Below are positions 1 through 7,909 of a stretch of 38,826 nucleotides of DNA, piece after piece (the first letter of the stretch is position 1; each line of letters starts with the position of its first letter). The DNA comes from Oerskovia douganii (GTDB lineage: Bacteria; Actinomycetota; Actinomycetes; Actinomycetales; Cellulomonadaceae): the NCBI RefSeq assembly GCF_015142735.1, contig NZ_JACSPN010000031.1, positions 5,614 through 44,439 on the forward strand. The letters run 5' to 3'. A program made the position numbers and the translations under genes. The notes below the pieces were generated by a model. That model did not search any database. It saw only the letters and a list, made by a program, of their open reading frames with translations, and had not been told where the DNA came from.

Positions 1-80
1 GCGGATCACCGCCGGGGCCCTCACCCTTTCCCGCGGCGTGTCCGGGGCCCGGTGCCGGGGCCTCGGGAGCGCGGGTGCGC

Positions 81-2501
81 CTACCGCTGGGCGCAGTCCG
101 TCGCGTCGAACGTGGCCTCCTGCGTGGTCGTCACGTCCCGGCCGTCGACGGTCGCCCGCGCCGTGACGGTCACCGCCCCGGCCGGCACGCTGCCTGCCCT
201 GGTGGCGAACGTCTGCTGCGCGCTCCTCGTCGGCGAGAGCCCCTCGAAGGTCTTGCGTCCGAACGGCGTGGACATCGTCACGTCGACGGGACCCGCGCCG
301 TCGTTGACGGCGCGCACCGTGAGGGAGACCTTGCCGGCGAGGCAGCGCGCAGCGGCCGACACCGAGACGTCGAGGGTCGGCGTCTCGGACGCGGCGGCGA
401 ACGACCACGTGTCGAGCTCCACGAGGTCGCTCCCGGACGGCCCGGAGAACGTGAAGTAGACGTCGTGGACGCCGGCGACGTCGGTGAGGTCCGCCGACGC
501 ATCCACCCAGTCGCCGATCTCCGCGTCGAGGGTGATCGTCGCGACCACGGGGCCGGCACGGTCGTCGAGACGGACGTCGATGCTCGCCCCGGCGACCAAC
601 GGCTTGACCCGCGCGGTGACGCTCGCGGCCCCCGCCCCGAAGTCCACGGCTGACAGTGCCGACCAGTCTCCGTCATCGACGTCGTGCACCACGAGGTGGG
701 GTGCGTCGTCGCCGAACTGGGCCGATCCCGTACCGACCTTCTTGGTCGCCAGGCCCTGCTGCCACGCGAAGGTCTCGGCCTCGAGCGTCTGGTACGGGTC
801 GAGGTTCTTGACCTGGTCGACGCCCGCGAAGTCGCCCACCACCTGCTGGATGGTGCCGTCCGCGTTGAACGTCAGCTCCTGGAGGTGGGTGCTGCGGTAG
901 CCCTGCGTGACGTCGCCGTTGATGCGCTTGTTGAGGGTCGGCGCGTGGTAGGTGAAGTAGTACTTCCCGTCGAGCTCGAACACCGACTGGTGGTTGTTCC
1001 CCCCGGTGCCGGCACCGAAGAACTGGCTCTGGTTGGGGAACAGCACGCCGGAGTAGGTCTCCTTGGGCCACGACATCGGGTCGGTCGACATCATGTAGCC
1101 GATCTGGCCGCCACCGGGATACCCGGGCACCTTGACCTGGTTGCCACCGAAGTCGGCGCCGCCGAAGTGCGACGAGTACGACAGGTAGTACATGCCGTCG
1201 CGCTCGAAGACCTGTGCCGCCTCGAACGCGACGGGCGCGTCGACGACCGCGGCGGTCCCCGTGGTCGAGACCATGTCCTCGCCGAGCTGGATGACGCGGA
1301 TGTTCTTCGGGTTGTTGAAGCGTTCTGCGGCGGGCATGCTCGTCGCGGCCGGTCCGCCGCCGAAGAACAGGTAGGGGGTGCCGTCCGTCGCGATGAGCGG
1401 CGCCGGGTCGAACTTCCAGGCCACGCCCTCGGTGCCCGGGGTCCTGCCGTCGATGAGCGTGCTGGTGCGTTCGCTGGTCCAGGGCCCCAGGGGCGAGGAG
1501 CCGGTGATCACGTTGCTCGAACCGCCGCCGTTCGCGTAGTACAGGAAGTACTTCTCCTGACCGTCCACGATCTTCTTCGCGACTCCGGGCGCCCACGAGT
1601 TGCCGGTGAACGGGGCGACCCCGCCGGCGCCTGCGACGTCGATCTCGCCGTGGTCGGTCCAGTTGACCAGGTCCTCGGACGAGATCAGGGTGATCTGGTT
1701 GATGCTCCCGTAGTCGATCTGGGGGGACACCCCGGTGACCGAGCTCGGCGCGTACCCCTGGGTGTCGTTCGTCATGTAGAGGTAGACGCGACCGTCGTCG
1801 ACGAACCCGTAGGCGTCGGCCCCGAACTTGTGGGAGATCACGGGGTTGTGCTCGCCCGGGACCTTGCCGAGCACCTCGATGGTCTTGGACGGCGGTGCGG
1901 GCGGTGCGGCTCCGGTCAGGGAGACGTCGTCGAGCCTGAAGTCCATGAGGTGCGTGGCAGGGGCGCTCGACGGGTTGCTCGTCCAGGGCGTCTCGAAGAA
2001 GAGGCGTGCTGTCGTCGTGCTCTGCGTCGCCGGGATGGTGAACGTGCCGCGGAGAGTGGCCCAGGCGCCCTTGACGGCCGTGACGCTCACCAGGTTCGTG
2101 TAGGTGCCGCCGCCGTAGTGCATGGTGGCGAAGAACTGCTTGGACGCGGGCGCGTCGGCGCCGTCGTAGCGGATCTTCGCCGACAGGTCGTACGTCTCGC
2201 CCGCCTGCACCTTGCCGCTCAGCACCTGGAGCGGGCCGGAGCCCGTGGTCGCGCGCTGCGTCATGAGCGCGGCGCCCTGCCCGGCGTAGGCGTCCGAGGT
2301 CGTGGACAGCAGACCGTCGTCGGTCGGGTTGCCGTCGTTGACGATCCACCCGGTCGTGCCGTCCTCGAACCCTCCGTTGACGATGAGCTCCGTCTCGGCG
2401 GCCTGGGACGGGATCACGGACAGCGCGGAGGAGAGCAGTGCCGCGAGGACCGCTCCCGCCAGGACGCCCCGGACCGTCGGTCGTCTCTCGTGTCGCCTCA
2501 T
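81..2501 (-). CDS. Secreted GH43 arabinanase/arabinofuranosidase-like enzyme with carbohydrate-binding modules
   Basis: An 806-residue exported glycoside hydrolase. Residues 1-35 form a Sec signal peptide (RRHERR, hydrophobic core, cut near SQA-AE). Residues 38-195 resemble a CBM4/9 or CBM22 module (NGGFEDG). Residues 215-550 are a GH43 five-blade propeller with the expected acids: D229 (GADAYGF), D365 (FDPAP) and E427 (AFEAA). Residues 572-702 resemble CBM6 (LEAE...DTWSF), and 708-806 form an Ig-like tail. GH43 enzymes of this layout act on arabinan, arabinoxylan or xylo-oligosaccharides outside the cell; the exact substrate cannot be read from sequence. The ATG at 2501 is chosen because a strong AGGAGG sits just upstream (near 2507-2512) and the signal peptide follows. 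An in-frame start at 2702 has no ribosome site and lies in an operator. A LacI-type promoter region lies upstream. Confidence 0.9.
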   Translation of the reverse strand: MRRHERRPTVRGVLAGAVLAALLSSALSVIPSQAAETELIVNGGFEDGTTGWIVNDGNPTDDGLLSTTSDAYAGQGAALMTQRATTGSGPLQVLSGKVQAGETYDLSAKIRYDGADAPASKQFFATMHYGGGTYTNLVSVTAVKGAWATLRGTFTIPATQSTTTARLFFETPWTSNPSSAPATHLMDFRLDDVSLTGAAPPAPPSKTIEVLGKVPGEHNPVISHKFGADAYGFVDDGRVYLYMTNDTQGYAPSSVTGVSPQIDYGSINQITLISSEDLVNWTDHGEIDVAGAGGVAPFTGNSWAPGVAKKIVDGQEKYFLYYANGGGSSNVITGSSPLGPWTSERTSTLIDGRTPGTEGVAWKFDPAPLIATDGTPYLFFGGGPAATSMPAAERFNNPKNIRVIQLGEDMVSTTGTAAVVDAPVAFEAAQVFERDGMYYLSYSSHFGGADFGGNQVKVPGYPGGGQIGYMMSTDPMSWPKETYSGVLFPNQSQFFGAGTGGNNHQSVFELDGKYYFTYHAPTLNKRINGDVTQGYRSTHLQELTFNADGTIQQVVGDFAGVDQVKNLDPYQTLEAETFAWQQGLATKKVGTGSAQFGDDAPHLVVHDVDDGDWSALSAVDFGAGAASVTARVKPLVAGASIDVRLDDRAGPVVATITLDAEIGDWVDASADLTDVAGVHDVYFTFSGPSGSDLVELDTWSFAAASETPTLDVSVSAAARCLAGKVSLTVRAVNDGAGPVDVTMSTPFGRKTFEGLSPTRSAQQTFATRAGSVPAGAVTVTARATVDGRDVTTTQEATFDATDCAQR

Positions 2502-2720
2502 AAAAATCCTCCTTGATTCGTGTGGTGCGCGTGGATCGGTACCCATGACGGCCGGTCCGTCGCCGGGCAGCGGGGCACGCCGCCGGGCGGGTGGAGCTGC
2601 TGTCGTGGCCGGCGCCGAGCGCTCGACCGGGCTGCCGCGAGGAGTCTCCTTTCGCCGTGCAGCTCGTCGGCTTCGTTGCCGACTCCCGGTGTGAGCGCTC
2701 ACATGCGCCTCGGTGTGGCC
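2502..2720 (-). other. Long 5' leader of the GH43 gene
   Basis: About 210 nt separate the predicted transcription start (near 2713) from the GH43 ATG at 2501. The stretch is open in the GH43 frame but lacks a ribosome site at its upstream end. Its translation is Arg/Pro-rich and does not look like protein, so I read it as untranslated leader containing one operator (2690-2703). I recognise no riboswitch. Confidence 0.5.
2690..2703. promoter_or_regulatory. LacI-family operator 1
   Basis: TGTGAGCGCTCACA is a perfect 14-bp palindrome with the central CG typical of LacI/GalR-family operators. It lies just downstream of the predicted GH43 transcription start, a blocking position. The cognate repressor is not in this window. 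Confidence 0.75.
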
Positions 2721-2748
2721 ATGTTAGCGCTCACGATTGCCTTGTCAA
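2721..2748 (-). promoter_or_regulatory. GH43 promoter overlapping LacI-family operator 2
   Basis: On the minus strand TTGACA (2743-2748) and TAACAT (2721-2726) are spaced by 16 nt and read towards the GH43 gene. The second operator copy, TGTTAGCGCTCACG at 2722-2735 on the plus strand, overlaps the -10 box. Its centre is 32 bp, about three helical turns, from the first operator, allowing cooperative repression. Confidence 0.65.
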
Positions 2749-2827
2749 CGGCTGAGCGGCCCCCGTGCCCGTAGCCGACCGGGAACACCCGGACACCCGG
2801 CGCGGTTGTCGCTGTCGGAGGTGGAGC

Positions 2828-3277
2828 ATGACCAACGAGACCCACGACACGACCGGCAACCTGTTCTCGCAGAAGGTGTACCCGGTGGCCAAGCCCGACG
2901 CCCGGTGGCGGGAGGAGCTGGCTCCCGAGGAGTACGCCGTGCTCCGCCAGGCGGGCACCGAGCGTCCCTGGACAGGAGAACTCCTCGAGGAGAACCGGGA
3001 AGGCATCTACCGGTGTCGGGCCTGCGGCAACGAGCTGTTCCGCTCGGACACCAAGTTCGACTCGCACTGCGGGTGGCCGAGCTTCTACGCGCCCAAGGAG
3101 TCGGACGCGGTCGAGCTGATCCAGGACCGCAGCCACGGCATGGTCCGCACCGAGGTGCGGTGCGCGAACTGCGGCTCGCACCTGGGGCACGTGTTCGACG
3201 ACGCCCCCCAGACCCCGACGGGCGACCGGTTCTGCATGAACAGCCTGAGCCTGACGTTCGAGGACGCGGGCGCCTGA
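2828..3277 (+). CDS. msrB: Peptide-methionine (R)-S-oxide reductase MsrB
   Basis: A 149-residue cytosolic repair enzyme that reduces methionine-R-sulfoxide in proteins. Four zinc cysteines are present (C63, C66, C112, C115). The catalytic cysteine is C136 in RFCMNS, and C81 in HCGWPSF is in the usual resolving position. Length and motifs match complete MsrB. The ATG at 2828 is preceded by GGAGG about 6 nt upstream; an in-frame upstream ATG at 2765 has no such site and would add non-family residues. It is transcribed alone, divergent from the GH43 gene and convergent with the DUF2809 gene, ending before a 34-bp palindrome. Confidence 0.96.
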   Translation: MTNETHDTTGNLFSQKVYPVAKPDARWREELAPEEYAVLRQAGTERPWTGELLEENREGIYRCRACGNELFRSDTKFDSHCGWPSFYAPKESDAVELIQDRSHGMVRTEVRCANCGSHLGHVFDDAPQTPTGDRFCMNSLSLTFEDAGA

Positions 3278-3299
3278 GCCAGCACTGCAGGTGATCGTC

Positions 3300-3333
3300 G
3301 GAGCGGGCGTGACCTCGAGGTCACGCCCGCTCC
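3300..3333. terminator. Bidirectional hairpin between msrB and the DUF2809 gene
   Basis: A perfect 34-bp palindrome with 17-bp arms (GGAGCGGGCGTGACCTC and its complement) and no loop bases beyond the turn. It follows msrB by 22 bp and overlaps the last codons and stop of the opposing gene (stop at 3321-3323). No T-run follows, as is common in actinobacterial hairpin terminators. Confidence 0.75.
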
Positions 3334-3770
3334 GGCACGTCGGCACGACGAGCACGAGCGACACCGGCGAGCGCGTCGAGGCCCGTCGCGAATAGCGCTC
3401 CCAGCAGGTAGAACAGCAGGTCACGCGCGTTGAACGTGCTCCCGAGCACCCACGCCGCCGCGGGCGCGACGTCCAGCACGGCCCCCACGAGCGGGGTCGC
3501 CTGGAGAGCCTCGACGAGCCAGCACCACGCGAGCACCACGACGCCCGCGACCCACGGTCGCGACCGCGGGGCCACGAGCACGAGCGCCGCGTACGCCGCG
3601 ACCGCGTAGAGCAGGTCACCGACCGCGTCGCCGACCGGGTCGGGGACCTGCGTCGTCGCCACGAGTCCCAGGACGACCACGCCCGCGAGGACGGCCAGGA
3701 CGCGAGGGCGGCTGCGCCGTCGGGCGCCGTGCGGCCCCGGTCCGGGCGCGGCTGGCGTCCTCGGCGCCAC
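3321..3770 (-). CDS. DUF2809-family small membrane protein
   Basis: A 149-residue protein with four or five hydrophobic segments. After a basic N-terminus (GARRRSRPR) come VLAVLAGVVVLGLVATT and later membrane stretches. A DUF2809-like signature, LGSTFNARDLLFYLLGAL, lies near the C-terminus; the family has no settled function. A GTG start at 3770 is proposed because it lies 2 nt after the stop of the upstream marR gene, suggesting translational coupling. The ribosome site is weak, so the start is uncertain. The stop lies inside the 3300-3333 palindrome. It is the last gene of the marR/efflux cluster. Confidence 0.7.
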   Translation of the reverse strand: MAPRTPAAPGPGPHGARRRSRPRVLAVLAGVVVLGLVATTQVPDPVGDAVGDLLYAVAAYAALVLVAPRSRPWVAGVVVLAWCWLVEALQATPLVGAVLDVAPAAAWVLGSTFNARDLLFYLLGALFATGLDALAGVARARRADVPERA

Positions 3771-3772
3771 CG

Positions 3773-4300
3773 TCAGTGCGTCGCCTGCCAGCGCACGACG
3801 TCCTCCGAGTACCGGTGCAGCAGGCCCGCGAGGGCCGCGACGTCCTCGGAGGACCAGTCGCTCAGCGCCTGCGAGATCGAGTCGACGCGTCGTTCGTGCG
3901 TGGTCCGCAGGAGCGTCGCACCGGCCTCGGTGAGCGTGATGACCTGCCCGCGCGAGTCCTCGGGGTCGACCTCGCGGTCGACCAGCCCGACGGACTCGAG
4001 CCGGGCGAGCTGGCGCGAGATGGTCGCGCGCCCGACGCCGAACTGCTGCGCGAGGTCCGACCCCCGCACGCCCGGGTTGGCCCAGATGTGCGCGAGCAGC
4101 GGGTAGGCGCTCGCGTCGAGGTCGGGGTGGATGCGCTTGGCCATCGCGTTCGCGGACGAGCCGGCGCGGCGCGTCAGGACGCGCAGCTCGCGTTCGAGCG
4201 CGGAGAGCGGCGACTCGTCGGCGGGGGGTGTGGCGGGCGTGAGGGACACAGTTGGCTCCGGCTGGTCGATCGGCGAGGGCGGGGTCACACGCCCCATCAT
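3773..4300 (-). CDS. MarR-family transcriptional regulator (downstream of exporter)
   Basis: A winged-helix DNA-binding protein of the MarR family, about 175 residues from the start used here. The core shows ALERELRVLTRRAG, a recognition helix in GVGRATISRQLARLESVGLV, the wing REVDPEDSRGQVITLTEAG, and a C-terminal dimerisation helix. MarR proteins usually repress a nearby exporter and release DNA on binding small aromatic ligands. It lies 70 nt downstream of the MFS exporter on the same strand and is probably co-transcribed with it. The start is ambiguous: a GTG at 4336, tandem ATGs at 4300 and 4297 and a GTG at 4288 are all in frame with no clear ribosome site. Confidence 0.88.
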   Translation of the reverse strand: MMGRVTPPSPIDQPEPTVSLTPATPPADESPLSALERELRVLTRRAGSSANAMAKRIHPDLDASAYPLLAHIWANPGVRGSDLAQQFGVGRATISRQLARLESVGLVDREVDPEDSRGQVITLTEAGATLLRTTHERRVDSISQALSDWSSEDVAALAGLLHRYSEDVVRWQATH

Positions 4301-4369
4301 GGCGTGCGACGGGGCCGCCGCGGAACAAACATCCACGGCAGCCCCGGGTGAGGTCCGGCAGGTGGGGCG

Positions 4370-6073
4370 TCAGCGCGAGGCGCTGCCCCCGGTAGCGGTG
4401 CCCTCGGCGGGTCGCGTCGAGGTGCCGGTGGCCCCGCTCGGCGAGCCCGACGACGTCGCGCCGGCCCCGGCGAGGACGGACTCCTCGGCGTGGTCGCCCT
4501 CGTGCTCCTGCTCGATCTCGTCGGTCAGGTCCGGCAGGCCGGCCGCGAGGTCGCGCTCGAGGCGCTCGTCGAGACCGGACTTGGTCCCGAGCGGGACCTC
4601 CTTGAGGAACAGCACGCAGATCAGCCCGATGACCGCGAGGGGCACGGCCACGAGGAAGATGTCGGCGATGCCGTCGCCGTACGCGCGCTCCACGAGGTCG
4701 CGCATCGGGGCCGGGAGGGTGTTGACGTCGGGCACGGTGCCGCCCCTCGCGTCGGACGGGACGCCCATGGAGGCGAGTCCGGCCTGGATCGATGACGTGA
4801 CCTTGCTCGCGAGGACCGCCCCCAGGACCGAGACGCCGATCGTGCCGCCCAGGGTGCGGAAGAACGCGACGGTCGCGGTGCCCGCGCCCATCTCGGAGAT
4901 GTCGAGCGTGTTCTGGACCGCGAGCACGAGGTTCTGCATGAGCATGCCCATGCTCGCCCCGAGCGCGAACAGGTAGATGCTGATGAGCACGAAGCTCGTC
5001 TGGTAGTCGATGGTCGACAGCGCGAACAGCGAACCGACCAGGAGCACGCCGCCGGCGACCATGAACGCCTTGTAGCGACCGGTGCGCGTGATGAGCTGCC
5101 CGATCAGGGTCGACGCGACGAAGGTGCCGATGATCATGGGGATGGTCAGGAGGCCGGACTCGGTCGCGGTCCGTCCGCGAGCGACCTGCATGTACTGGCT
5201 GAGGAAGACGGCCGTGCCGAACATCGCGACGCCCACGGCGACGCTCGCGAGGACCGCGAGGACGAACGTGCGGTTCTTGAACAGGTGCAGGGGGATGATG
5301 GGCTCGGCCGCGCTCTTCTCGACCAGCACGGCCGCGACCAGCGCGAGCAGCGAGCCGATCACCATGACGGCGCTCTGCCACGACACCCACTCGAAGGTGT
5401 TGCCCGCGAACGTGACCCACAGCAGGAGGGTCGAGACGCCGACGCTGATGAGCAGCGCGCCCCAGTAGTCGATCTTCACGATGCGGCGGGGGATGGGCGG
5501 CAGGTGGAGCGTGCGCTGGAGGACGACGATCGCGGCGATCGCGAACGGCAGGCCGACGAAGAAGTTGAGACGCCAGCTCACGGTGTCCGTCAGGACGCCG
5601 CCGAGGAGGGGGCCGCCGATCTGGCTCACGGCCATGATCCCGCCCATGAGCCCCATGTACTTGCCGCGCTCGCGCGGCGAGATGATGTCGGAGATCAGGA
5701 CCATGGCGAGCGCCATGAGACCGCCGGCGCCGATGCCCTGGAGGGCGCGGAACGTGATGAGGGTGCCGACGTTCTGCGACAGGCCCGCGAGGGCCGACGC
5801 GAGGACCGAGACGACGAGCGCGAGCTGGATCAGGACCTTGCGGTTGGTCAGGTCGGCGAGCTTGCCCCAGATGGGGGTGGAGATGGTGGTCGTCAGGAGG
5901 GTCGCGGTGACGACCCACGTGAACGACGACTGCGACCCCTCGAGGTCGCTGATGATCTTGGGGAGCGAGCTCGAGACGACCGAGGTCGCGAGGACCGAGA
6001 CGAACATCCCGAGCAGGATGCCGGACAGTGACTCCAGCACTTCCTTGCGGGTCATGGTGGTGGTAGCGCTCAT
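4370..6073 (-). CDS. MFS drug exporter, DHA2 (EmrB/QacA) type, 14 TM
   Basis: A 567-residue proton-driven multidrug exporter of the 14-helix DHA2 family. Motif A-like GKLADLTNRK follows the second helix, and motif C-like GGPLLGGVL with SWRLNFFVGLPF is typical of EmrB/QacA. A Glu/Ser/Gly-rich cytoplasmic tail of about 60 residues ends the protein. The start at 6073 (MSATTTMTRKEVLESLSG) has a poor ribosome site; a second ATG at 6055 is possible. MarR genes lie on both sides on the same strand, so it is probably drug- or aromatic-inducible. Substrates are unknown. Confidence 0.93.
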   Translation of the reverse strand: MSATTTMTRKEVLESLSGILLGMFVSVLATSVVSSSLPKIISDLEGSQSSFTWVVTATLLTTTISTPIWGKLADLTNRKVLIQLALVVSVLASALAGLSQNVGTLITFRALQGIGAGGLMALAMVLISDIISPRERGKYMGLMGGIMAVSQIGGPLLGGVLTDTVSWRLNFFVGLPFAIAAIVVLQRTLHLPPIPRRIVKIDYWGALLISVGVSTLLLWVTFAGNTFEWVSWQSAVMVIGSLLALVAAVLVEKSAAEPIIPLHLFKNRTFVLAVLASVAVGVAMFGTAVFLSQYMQVARGRTATESGLLTIPMIIGTFVASTLIGQLITRTGRYKAFMVAGGVLLVGSLFALSTIDYQTSFVLISIYLFALGASMGMLMQNLVLAVQNTLDISEMGAGTATVAFFRTLGGTIGVSVLGAVLASKVTSSIQAGLASMGVPSDARGGTVPDVNTLPAPMRDLVERAYGDGIADIFLVAVPLAVIGLICVLFLKEVPLGTKSGLDERLERDLAAGLPDLTDEIEQEHEGDHAEESVLAGAGATSSGSPSGATGTSTRPAEGTATGGSASR

Positions 6074-6123
6074 ACAGGTCTCACATTCATAGGTCGTGCA
6101 TTGAGGTCGAAACGTCATGGCGG

Positions 6124-6146
6124 GGCCCGACGGCGGAGGTCGGGCC
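6124..6146 (-). terminator. Hairpin between the upstream marR gene and the exporter
   Basis: GGCCCGAC and GTCGGGCC form a perfect 8-bp stem around a 7-nt loop in the 137-bp gap between marR (ends 6211) and the exporter (starts 6073). It may end the marR transcript or attenuate read-through into the exporter. Confidence 0.45.
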
Positions 6147-6210
6147 GGTGGGGCGGGTCGCCCGGGTGGTCGGTCTGGTGCGCGAGAGGTCGTGCGGGTG
6201 GTGCGGTCGG

Positions 6211-6717
6211 TCAGGAGCGGGAGAGCGCCTCGGTCAGGCGTCCGAGGTGGTGGACGGACTCGCGGAGCTCCTGGGCGGTCCAGCCGGCGAAGGTGCCGGC
6301 GGTGCGCCTCGCGAGGAGGCGGAAGGTCTCGTCGACCTTCTCCCTGCCCTCGGGGGTCAGGGTCACGCTGCGGGCCCGCCGGTCGTCGTCGCACGCGGTC
6401 CGTTCGACGAGGCCGGCCTCGACGAGGTGCGTCACCTGGCGGCTCGCGACCGACAGGTCGACCTTCAGGTGGTGCGCGAGCTCGGTGACCTGCAGGGGGC
6501 CGCAGCGCTGCAGGAGGCGGAGCGTGCCGAGCGACGCGCGTGGGAAGTCGAGCTCGCGCGCCAGGCGGGCCGAGACCTCGCGCTGGGCGCGGTTGAGCTC
6601 CTCGAGCGCGATCGTCAGCTCCTTGACGGGTCCGTCGTAGGGCGAGGGGGTCGCGCGGTCGGCGGCCGCGGGGTCGTCGAGGGGTGAGGCGAGGGACGGG
6701 GTGGGGGAGGGGGGCAC
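6211..6717 (-). CDS. MarR-family transcriptional regulator (upstream of exporter)
   Basis: A 168-residue MarR-type winged-helix regulator. A Pro/Ser-rich N-terminus is followed by the helix VKELTIALEELNRAQREVSARL, the DNA-reading segment HHLKVDLSVASRQVTHLVEAGLV, the wing ERTACDDDRRARSVTLTPEG and a dimerisation helix. The GTG start at 6717 has a good AAGGAG 9 nt upstream. Two copies of a GTTGCTGnAnGCAAy-like box lie just upstream (6734-6777) and probably mediate autoregulation. The next gene on the strand is the MFS exporter, the likely second target. Confidence 0.92.
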   Translation of the reverse strand: MPPSPTPSLASPLDDPAAADRATPSPYDGPVKELTIALEELNRAQREVSARLARELDFPRASLGTLRLLQRCGPLQVTELAHHLKVDLSVASRQVTHLVEAGLVERTACDDDRRARSVTLTPEGREKVDETFRLLARRTAGTFAGWTAQELRESVHHLGRLTEALSRS

Positions 6718-6733
6718 GCGAGAGATCTCCTTA

Positions 6734-6777
6734 GTTGCTGCAAGCAACCATAAACCCGCATGGTTGCTGAAGGCAAT
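6734..6777 (-). promoter_or_regulatory. MarR-type operator pair and promoter
   Basis: GTTGCTGCAAGCAAC (6734-6748) and GTTGCTGAAGGCAAT (6763-6777) are related palindromes repeated 29 bp apart. Between them AGCAACCAT (6743-6751) and ATGGTTGCT (6760-6768) form a perfect 9-bp inverted repeat. Minus-strand TTGCCT (6772-6777) and a -10-like TTATGG 17 nt downstream lie within it. The block ends 17 bp before the marR GTG. Confidence 0.7.
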
Positions 6778-6877
6778 AGTTGCAGCGGGCATGTTCTCGG
6801 ACGGCCGTGCCGGACCTCGTCCCTGACCGGACCAGGCGGCGAGCCCTCCCACCCGCCGCCCCCGCGGGTCGCGTGCG

Positions 6878-6883
6878 TACGAT
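6878..6883 (+). promoter_or_regulatory. Leaderless -10 box TACGAT
   Basis: TACGAT lies 6 nt before the GTG at 6890, with no Shine-Dalgarno sequence. This is the spacing of leaderless actinobacterial transcripts that begin at the start codon. Confidence 0.55.
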
Positions 6884-6889
6884 CGAGAC

Positions 6890-7534
6890 GTGAGCGAACA
6901 ACCGAGTCCCAACCACCGCCCGCGCCGCCCTGCGATGCTCGACCCCCGCGAGGCCGAGGAGCTCCCCGGGGACCTCGACCCCGCGCTGCGCGACCAGATC
7001 GCCCACACGACCGCCGCCGCGATCGTGCACGGAGCGCGCGCCGCAGAGGATCCCGAGGTCGTCGAACGCCTCATCCGCCTCGTCGAGACCGAGGGGCTCG
7101 ACGTCGTGTCCGGCCTCTGGGCCGACTCGGCCCCCGCGACCCTGCCCGGAGCGCTCTGGCGCCTGTACGTCCTGCGGGAGTGGGTGCGCCGCGACCCGCA
7201 GACCGTGACCCTGCGCTACCGCCTCGGCGTCGATGCCGCCCCCGTCCAGGAAGCCGTCGCCGGCGTCGTGAGCGCACCCGGCCCCGAGGACGTGCGCGAG
7301 CTCGCAGACGCCGTCCTCTCCGGGGTCTTCGCCGGCGACCTCGCCGTGGCCCTCGAACGAGCCGCCGCGTTCTGCCGCATCCTCGCCACGGGCGCCGCGT
7401 TCGACGCCGACACGCGAGAGGCCGTCGACCCCGACTCCGCGCTCCGGATGACGCGCGGCGCCTCCTCGCTCCTGCGTACGGCCGAGGAGCTCGAGCACTC
7501 CGCCGCGCTCTGGCGGGCCGACAGGCTCGACTGA
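6890..7534 (+). CDS. Conserved actinobacterial protein of unknown function
   Basis: A 214-residue soluble, acidic, mostly helical protein. I recognise no named domain. A basic proline-containing N-terminus (PNHRPRRPAM) leads into LDPREAEELPGDLDPALRDQIAH. A central segment, LWRLYVLREWVRRDPQTVTLRYRLG, and a helical C-terminus follow, with no membrane segment or signal peptide. Its overall look is of a family known to me only as hypothetical proteins in actinomycetes. The GTG start at 6890 is supported by a leaderless -10 box. It stands alone, divergent from the marR gene. Confidence 0.82.
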   Translation: MSEQPSPNHRPRRPAMLDPREAEELPGDLDPALRDQIAHTTAAAIVHGARAAEDPEVVERLIRLVETEGLDVVSGLWADSAPATLPGALWRLYVLREWVRRDPQTVTLRYRLGVDAAPVQEAVAGVVSAPGPEDVRELADAVLSGVFAGDLAVALERAAAFCRILATGAAFDADTREAVDPDSALRMTRGASSLLRTAEELEHSAALWRADRLD

Positions 7535-7571
7535 CGCTGCGACGTCGGGCGCCGGTCGCCGACGCGGCGTC
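7533..7571 (+). terminator. Hairpin after the 6890-7534 gene
   Basis: Starting within the stop codon, GACGC..GCG..TCGG can pair with CCGACGCGGCGTC with a small bulge, giving a GC-rich stem. It is not followed by a T-run. Confidence 0.45.
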
Positions 7572-7909
7572 ATCGTGGTCCGCGGTGCGTCGCGGCCCGA
7601 CGCTCGGGACCCGTGCCGACAGGCGCCCAGGAGCGTCCCGCGAGGCCCGGGAAAGACCCCTGACCTGCAGGTTCGAAGCCTCCGGAACACGGGCGTACGA
7701 TTGTTCACGACGTCGGGTCGCGGTAGCCCCGGGCTCCAACATCAGCCGCTTCGAGCGGCCTTCGCGCCGACAGGCGCTCCCGGCCCGGCGTCGCCCCCCA
7801 CCATGACGTGAGCACCGTTCGACCTGCCCTGAGCAGGCCGTGACGGAGCCCCCGTCAGGCTGCCCGAGCGATTGAACGTTCAGGCGACAGTTCGGTTACA
7901 TTTGACGAG
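7572..7909. other. Intergenic region without a recognised gene
   Basis: No coding sequence is convincing here. A possible promoter, TTCGAA (7672-7677) and TACGAT (7696-7701), is followed about 140 nt later by hairpins CCTGC/GCAGG and TGACGG/CCGTCA (about 7826-7860). This could delimit a short non-coding RNA, but only weakly. TTGAAC (7872-7877) and TTACAT (7896-7901), 18 nt apart, form a second promoter candidate for the phosphate operon. Confidence 0.35.

Noticed and set aside
2502-2702. Extending the GH43 protein to the in-frame ATG at 2702
   Set aside because: That ATG lies beside an operator and has no ribosome site; the extension is Arg/Pro-rich, while the ATG at 2501 has AGGAGG and begins a signal peptide.
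7660-7700. GGTTCGAAGCC resembling a tRNA T-loop
   Set aside because: Flanking stems do not pair, and no other tRNA arms are present.
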